Below the pieces are notes generated by a model. It had not been told where the DNA came from, searched no databases, and saw nothing but the letters and a program-made list of their open reading frames with translations. The position numbers and the translations under genes are program-made. A DNA stretch of 64,000 nt from Hyalella azteca (Eukaryota > Arthropoda > Malacostraca > Amphipoda > Hyalellidae), in NCBI RefSeq assembly GCF_000764305.2, contig NW_025939164.1, positions 1-64,000 on the forward strand, written 5' to 3'. Below are positions 57,977-64,000 of this stretch, piece by piece (position 1 is the first letter of the stretch; each line of letters starts with the position of its first letter).

Positions 57977-58554
57977 ATTCAGAGATGTTTATTTGAGCGA
58001 TAAAATATTCGAATTTGCCTGCTGCACAAAGCACATCCTATGTCGTTAGCGAAAGCCGAAGTGAGTCATTCAGAAATTTATTCAACAAGAACGCAACATA
58101 CTGAAACAAAATCACACAACAATATATACAGTAACACGACCACGTGGAGAGTATATATTCATATATGAATACAGTATCTTACGCATACATAAACTAATTA
58201 CAAAATACTCACAAGGAGAACAGTAGTTTTAGGTCTTGAACGTACAAGAGTTGAGCCAATTTTAAAAATAGTCATTAATTCTAGAGGGAAACTTAATAGA
58301 ACAAACTACATGTAGTACGGAATACAATGTACACGTGAGCGCTACATCAGAAATTTCACAACGTCCCAAACGGTGTTACCAAAGACGCAGTAAAACAATA
58401 AACTTACCATACATATTGGTGTTTTATGTTTGTGAGCTGAAACTGTGTAATTCACCAAAAAAGTATAAAATATTCCCGTTGTTGTCCCATTTTGTTATTA
58501 AAGGAATATCATGATGTAATCCAATGTTCAATCAGAATTATTAGAACTCGTCCC

Positions 58555-58700
58555 GGGGCCATACTTTCAAAACTCGCTAAGTGAACGTAAGTACTTACGC
58601 TCTATTTCCTTGTCTATGATTGGTGAATTTGGCTTGAAAGGCCGTCAATGATTGGCTGATGAACTTACGATCACTTAACTTTTTTTGAAAGTATGGGCCC
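58555..58700 (+). mobile_element. MITE family M1, copy g
   Basis: GGGGCCATACTTTCAAAACT to GAAAGTATGGGCCC, full length. Absent at the matching place in unit 2 (near 60140), so inserted after the local duplication. Confidence 0.95.
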
Positions 58701-58889
58701 AGAATCCGTTCATTGAAGCTGCGTAAAATTATTGGAAAAATTGGGAAACAAAATCTGTCTAAAATACATACTAAAATTATAAACTATCCAAAGATGTTCC
58801 ACATAATGTTTAGGTAAGATTTGCAGTGCATACTTTTTCTGTTTTAATGACACTCAAATGAATATTGTGCCTGAAACACATTTGCCTCA

Positions 58890-58970
58890 AACATAACATA
58901 TATAGTGATGTCGGCGCTGATGTGTAGGCCTGATGTGGCCTGTCGCCGATTCTTTTCCTTTTCGTGCCTT
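58890..58970 (-). mobile_element. LINE family L1t 3' tail fragment
   Basis: ACATAACATATATAGTGATG, TCGGCGCTGATGTGTAGGCC, TGATGTGGCCTGTCGCCGAT: the reverse of the 3' tail at 49790-49850. Confidence 0.85.
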
Positions 58971-59059
58971 GTTCATAGATCTAAAATCGTGTCATTTGAC
59001 CGGATCTTTTCATGACTGGCGATAGTTTGAAGTAGCTACTAGACTTCCACTCAAGCAGA

Positions 59060-60230
59060 ACAATTAATGACAGCTGCGTTAGTTAAAAAGCAATAATTCA
59101 AGAACATACTTTATAATTCAAGGTCATACTTTACGATGCCGATTTGATGATACCCCGATTAGATTAGAGGAAAGGTCGGACTTGCCTAAATAAATTGATA
59201 ATATCCGTTTACAAATTATAAACACGGATGCGTAGGTTATTTCAAGGATAATATTGTGATAAGCATTTTTCGAAGCGGTCAAGTGCTCGTATTTTCCTGA
59301 TAGATGCACCGTGCAAAAGCATTTCCAATTTGGTATTTCAATAGGAAATATAAAACCAAAGAAAATTCCACAGAAATTCATAGTATCTTTAAAGATAACG
59401 TTTCGGAGTCCAGCACCATCGTCAGTTCGAAGATTCTAAAATGCTGATAAAGTTACGAGTTAGTAGAATTAAAAAAAAAACGAAATAAAAACCAAAATTT
59501 ACAAATAAAGGTCTTCTGAGAGAGTCCCAAGAGTCCCAGTTGAATTTACAATTCAAACTGGGACTCTGTTTAAAAATATACAGATTCTAAACTACGGAAT
59601 TCTGGTGTACCGGAAGTTGAAGCTAAGACAGCTTAAAGTCACTGTCAGGTACAGAGACATCACACTGCTGGGCGTGAATGTGCTCAGCCGAATGAGTGGG
59701 TCGCAATAGTAACTCCACAGTATAAGACGCTGTAAAACACAGCAAACTCTAATAATAGCGGTTTCAGCGTTTATTAGGCCGTAGGCCTGTTGCCGATTCC
59801 TAACATCGCAGAACATTCACAGCATTGTGCGGTCTCGAACTCGCAACTCACTGCTACAATTCTGCTGTGCTTAACCGCCCGGCCTCCTCGCCGATTCTGA
59901 CCAGACACTGTCGCAGGTAGCTGGGATCGAACCCGCGCCTCTCTGCGCCAATCTTGGTACTCTGAACTTTAACCACTGGGCCACCCTGCGAACATATGGT
60001 TGTGTTTCTTGTTTGTGAGTAGTAATTGTGCAGTTTACCTGAAACTTTGTATAAAATATTCCCATTGGTGCCCAATTTCACTATTCAAGATATGGTTTGA
60101 TATAAATCAAAGTGCACTCCAGTGTTATCAAAACTCATTTCGATCGAATCCGTTTATTGCACCTGTACGTGTTAAATAAATTCGTAAATTTTAGAAATAT
60201 AGTCTGTCTAAAATTACTTCTAAAGTAATT
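59060..60230. repeat. Local duplication, unit 2
   Basis: Second unit of the duplication described at 57575-58870, interrupted by the full-length SINE at 59750-59993. Confidence 0.7.
59750..59993 (-). mobile_element. SINE family S1, full length, tRNA-derived, possibly dimeric
   Basis: On the minus strand: TGGCCCAGTGG (A box, 59984-59974) and GGTTCGATCCC (B box, 59933-59923), spaced as in a tRNA. After TCTGGTCAGAATCGGC a second tRNA-like part begins, GGCCGGGCGGTTAAGCACAG with GCGAGTTCGAGACCG as a second B-box-like site. It ends CGCTGAAACCGCTATTATT. It is about 244 bp. Confidence 0.85.
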
Positions 60231-60845
60231 TTAAAATAAGCAAATTATTTTCATCAAAATATTTAGATCAGTCATAAAATGCAAGAGAATTGCTCGTTAC
60301 AACAACACTGAAACGAATGTAGTATCAGAAGTTCAAAACTAATTTTTTAAACTGATTTTTAGTGAATTTTTTGCCCTAAGGTATAAAGTAAACAAATATT
60401 TGTTAGCAGTAAATCGTTTTATCTCTCATGAATCCGGAGATTTGCTCAGAATTTAAAATTAGTCTACAAATGTGCACATCTAACTCAACCTACAGTAAAA
60501 CATACTTATAATGAAATCTTTAGAGGTTATTAAAATTCATATATTCATATAAATTTATTGAGCTTGTTGATTGATAAGATTGAAGAGATTATTCGCTAAA
60601 CGTTTTGGAAAGTACTGCAACTATCAAATAGATTAATTGAAGGTCACTGTGAATCTTGAACTTGATGATACAGAAATATTGTTTTGGTTATCAAACCCAA
60701 TTGAAAATCGCGGTCAAGCAGAGGGGTTTAAAATTTGAAGTTTTCGAACAATAACATGTGGCATATGGTCGATTAATCGATTCATATTGTACTGTTTTTT
60801 GCCCTTATTTTTAAAGGGTTGCCCTTATTAAAAAGGGTTGCCCTT
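60231..60845. other. No recognisable feature
   Basis: About 600 bp of AT-rich DNA. The short repeat AAAGGGTTGCCCTTATT near 60805-60850 flanks the M2 element. Confidence 0.4.
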
Positions 60846-60846
60846 A

Positions 60847-61007
60847 TTTTTAGCGCATTTTCTCATTTATGAAAAAAATGCACTATTGTGCTCGCCATTT
60901 CCGTCTGACCGTCCGTCTGTCTGTCCGTCCGTGACTTCACGTTTTCGTCGACGGGAAAATGCGCTCTCTGTCACTCACTGCAGTGAGTACTGAGTTGTAT
61001 TTTTTTA
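60847..61007 (+). mobile_element. (GTCY)n hairpin element M2, copy g
   Basis: TTTTTAGCGCATTTTCTCAT ... core ... GACGGGAAAATGCGCTCTCT ... ACTCACTGCAGTGAGTACTG. Full length, short core. Confidence 0.95.
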
Positions 61008-61344
61008 TCACGTGTGTTTGCTGTACTCGGAATAAATCTACAAATAAAAAAACTTTAATAACTGTTGCGTCCACCAATGCGGAAAACATCTGACGTTCAG
61101 ATATTAAGAGCCTCTGCTCAAGTCTAGGACAGGATTATGTGCTTGTAAGCGAAGGCTTCGGTTGTCATATAGCACTTTCTATCTTATATGCATTTACTAT
61201 CTGATTTCAATTATAATTTTATCATTTGGTTGGTTTAATTAATCATATGATAGTGAAACCCAGCGAAAATTGTGAGACGATTCCGGCGGAGCAAGGGCTT
61301 AGCTGAGCCTGTCGCGCTTTAGCGGAATGGAGCGGTGAAATAAT

Positions 61345-61460
61345 AACCGAAATAATAATAACTGCTACAATTCTGCTTTGCTTAACCGCCCGGCCTCCTT
61401 GCCGATTCTGACCAGAAACTGGCGCACAGAGGGGGGGGGGTCGAACTCTCACCTCTCTGC
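61345..61460 (-). mobile_element. SINE family S1 fragment
   Basis: Reversed, it reads TCTGGTCAGAATCGGCAAGG, AGGCCGGGCGGTTAAGCAAA, GCAGAATTGTAGCAGTTATT. A run of ten G at 61431-61440 sits where the first-monomer B-box region should be. Confidence 0.8.
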
Positions 61461-61469
61461 TCTAATAGA

Positions 61470-61700
61470 ATAGAATAGAAGTGTCGGCACTGAAGAAACA
61501 GGCCCATGGCCTGTTGCCGATTCTTGAATTTTTCGTGACTTGATTCACAATTAGGGATCAGCCCTTTGGAACCCGATCTTTCCATAGCTGACGATTGATT
61601 GGGATAGCTGCTGGACTTATTGCCTGGTCCGTAATTTGTTCATTTTTATTTATTAATCCTCTGAACTGTAACCACTGGGCCACCCTGCCCAGTTGTTTAG
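61470..61700 (-). mobile_element. LINE 3' tail next to a SINE head fragment
   Basis: 61475-61640 (GAATAGAAGTGTCGGCACTG, GGCCTGTTGCCGATTCTTGA, CCCGATCTTTCCATAGCTGA) resembles the LINE tail at 58890-59035. 61665-61692 is the reverse of GGGCAGGGTGGCCCAGTGG, the S1 SINE head with its A box. Confidence 0.7.
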
Positions 61701-62039
61701 GCCGTGGGAGGGGAGGGATTGAGAGAGGGAGGCGGGTAAAAGTTGGAGGCAGGGCAGGGGTGGGAACTATGTTCTTTATCCAGTTCAAGTGACATAATAT
61801 GTTATTTCTGGTCAATTTCTGCTTCCAGTTATAATTATTACACCACGTCATTATTTTAATACTTTGAAATACATAAGTGTTTCATTTGTTTTCCCAGTTT
61901 GAACACTTCCGCAAAGAAAAACGTTAACTCACGACTATGCTTTAATTATGTTTAGTAAATATAGATCGGTCCTTCCGTAAAATTATTGCATTTAAATGAA
62001 CATAAAATTACCAAGTAGGGCTGAAAAATATTTTAGGAT

Positions 62040-62345
62040 GGTTGGATCCCACCTAAACTAAGCTTAATGACGCCGAAGTGTGGGAGTTGTCGAGTTTGTT
62101 TCACTCTGTTCACGAAAGCACGCGCCACGTTTATCTCCGTTATCAGTTCGTTTTCACGACAAAGTGCACTTGGGTACTAAAAATACTACAAGCTGAGAAA
62201 CACACAGCTAAGGTCGATAATACACTCGCTGACCTTTACAAGATAACGAGTTTCGTAAGCGCGCTATCATCGGTTCAAGCAGTGTCACTTCGCAACCGCC
62301 TTGTGCGCTATCTGTCAGGACGCGACGTTCTTTCTTTCTAATTTA
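62040..62345 (+). other. Unassigned 87-codon frame
   Basis: The open frame 62078-62341 is polar and coding-like in composition (TAKVDNTLADLYKITSFVSA), but no domain, splice context or homology within the window supports it. Confidence 0.15.
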
Positions 62346-62509
62346 TTCTTATAGGAGCACTGGAAACTAGTCCATAAAGCCCCTTGCCTAAACTGGGTTT
62401 AATTGGTACCTAACAGTCTAACAGCTCTGAAAGTGAAAACCAGTAAAACGTGGTAAAGGGAAAGCGTAAATTCCAGGACGCGACGTTGGACGCGACGTCA
62501 ACATTGAGT

Positions 62510-62715
62510 TTGAAACGCCGGATCTAGAGAGGAGTATCCAAGAATTATCTACGTACTAGGCTCCCGGGCCAGATGGGGTTCCTGCAGTATTACTGAAAAA
62601 ATGTGTCGGAGCACTAAAGGTCCCTCTGACTTTGCTCTGGAAAACATCATTTAGAAAAGGAAATGTTCCAAGTGACCTAAAAAACATCGCGCTCGATTGT
62701 GATTCCCATCGCTGG
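62510..62715 (+). pseudogene. Fragment of the jockey/CR1-like LINE (pre-RT region)
   Basis: The plus-strand frames give DLERRIQEL then PGPDGVPAVLLKKCVGALKV and PLTLLWKTSFRKGNVPSDLK, the same family and region as the minus-strand LINE at about 41150-41320. A stop separates the two parts. Nothing of the RT core follows. Confidence 0.85.
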
Positions 62716-62719
62716 TCAT

Positions 62720-64000
62720 GGTCATCGAGCATTGATAGTTTCTGTCCTTGAATTAATTAGCTTGACGGAATTTTTTTAGTCAAAGTGTATGAAACTAGAA
62801 TATTCTTATCAAAAAATTGCCTTGATTTTCCACGAATGATTTTTCATGAACTCTAAAGAATTGAGTGGGATTCCAGTGAAAAATCATGAATTCAACTTTA
62901 ACGATACATGTATCATTATCAGTATACTGAATAAAAGCCTATGTGAACTTTTCTTGCGTTTAGAAACAGTGATGCTATGCTTAAGCAGGCGTTTTTTGCA
63001 TTATGAACGGAGAATGTTGTGGGGCGCCAGCCTGTTGACCGAGAATGTCGTTCTTGGCTAGGGCTACCAGGCTGCAGCAGCGAGGTACCTCAGTTCTACT
63101 CTCGCCATACAGTCAGATTTTGGACATCCTCTTCAACGTCCGTAAACTTTTTTTACGATAAATTTTCATTGATATGAAAGTAATGTCCAATTGTCAGAAA
63201 AATTCTATCATTCGCTGCCGGCTAATGGAAGATCTTAATAGCCTTAAAATATTAACCTCGCTTGATTGAAGTGACTGTTTATAGTCTTAAATAATACGAG
63301 CAACACATATAATACATGTATGATCAGAAGGCCTGCTGGCGGTTGGTGATGCAGCATACAATTGTATATGTCAGGCGTTGATGGAGCGTCACACGAGTAG
63401 TTAACGCGCACCGCTCGCTTCTTCTTTCTGGAGGTGACATGGTGACATGTCACTTCTTCATGGTGACATCTGAAGACCGTGCGCCCATTCACTTTCCCCA
63501 TTCGTTACCAATCAGAAAGATTTGAAAGAAAATCGATGCAATCATATTTAATGGATGTATAGGTCTAAAGCAGGTATATTTTGTGTGTGTGGGTATTCAT
63601 AGAATTGTCAGTTAATTACGTGAAAATCTGAATGTACATTTTTGAATTTGCAGATATGAATCCTCGGCAAAATTAAACTGTCGGTCCTGAGAACAAGAGC
63701 ATACTTAACTTGCCTGCAGTCTTCCTCTCCTCTTATCATTGCAGTGTAGAGAACGCTCTGAGTCATGATCTCCATAACTAAATTGATATCAAAAATAAAT
63801 TTTAAATTGAAAATATAATGAATCGCGCCCATATGCCGACGAAATTCAAACACGATTTGAGATAGTTGTTAAAGGCTAGTCAATGATCACCTGTTGATGA
63901 TGGTTATCAAAGTATAAGCAATTATTGAAAGAATATTCCTGCACTTTATTAGGAACAAAGATGCCCAAAGGAAATACAAAAAATCTTTGGCTTGAATCAA
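62720..64000. other. No recognisable feature
   Basis: About 1.3 kb of AT-rich DNA to the window end. Open frames (63244-63501, 63608-63853 minus) have no recognisable domain. Confidence 0.4.

Larger units (their letters stand above)
57575..58870. repeat. Local duplication, unit 1
   Basis: ACTTTACGATGCCGATTTGA ... CTAAATAAATTGATAAT (57612-57700) and ATAAAATATTCCCGTTG ... AATCCGTTCATTG ... CTGTCTAAAATACATACT (58460-58780) match unit 2 at 59060-60230 in the same order. This unit carries its own SINE (57783-57975) and MITE (58555-58700). Confidence 0.7.

Noticed and set aside
59923..59984. tRNA gene on the minus strand
   Set aside because: A and B boxes are present but no cloverleaf with a proper acceptor stem follows. 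The unit continues into a SINE body found elsewhere in the window.

Overview
The window is animal nuclear DNA. Its few real genes are split by GT-AG introns, intergenic space is long and AT-rich, and most of the remaining DNA is transposable elements and minisatellites. Penelope-like, Ty3/gypsy, jockey/CR1-like LINE, Tc1, piggyBac-like and hAT-like remnants, plus tRNA-derived SINEs, point to an invertebrate. An arthropod, perhaps a crustacean, is my guess and is not proven by the sequence.

Three host genes can be reconstructed exon by exon. (1) A five-exon gene at 23842-25469 (+) encodes a 157-residue secreted protein with eight cysteines and a twice-repeated YNFAV motif. It has a TATA box and a nearby polyadenylation signal, and I do not recognise its family. 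(2) A five-exon gene at 34778-37083 (+) encodes a secreted 317-residue protein: signal peptide, a PAN/apple-like Cys module, two small Cys/Gly modules on single exons, and a C-terminal C-type lectin domain without the usual calcium/sugar motifs. Its stop-codon region has seeded a 43-bp minisatellite that fills the presumed 3' UTR. (3) A gene of at least six exons on the minus strand, 56697 to 46372, encodes an unrecognised intracellular-type protein. Its C-terminal half resembles a PTB/PH fold, and the end of its last exon has been partly duplicated downstream.

Layout: 1-7050 and 13031-17050 are two copies of one composite repeat block. They differ by a Ty3/gypsy pol deletion, an inversion of about 0.4 kb, a private MITE and a private insertion of about 2.8 kb that holds an almost perfect inverted pair of Penelope-like elements. 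9518-10431 is a dead Tc1 element. 19.6-20.8 kb and 30.2-30.7 kb hold nested MITEs. 39.99-41.8 kb is a decayed LINE whose RT carries a 40-bp tandem expansion exactly at the GVPQG motif. 44.9 and 48.1 kb hold TTAA-flanked piggyBac-like MITEs. 49.2-50.4 kb is a DNA transposon with long terminal inverted repeats, split by a LINE. 51.5-52.0 kb is a SINE next to a hAT-like MITE. 57.5-60.3 kb is a local duplication loaded with SINEs and a MITE.

Two short families recur throughout. One is a roughly 145-bp MITE with GGGCCATACTTTC ends (seven copies). The other is an element with a (GTCY)n core between inverted GCGCATTTTCTC arms (seven copies). No CRISPR array, rRNA gene or free-standing tRNA gene was seen. 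All TE coding regions found carry stops, frameshifts or truncations.
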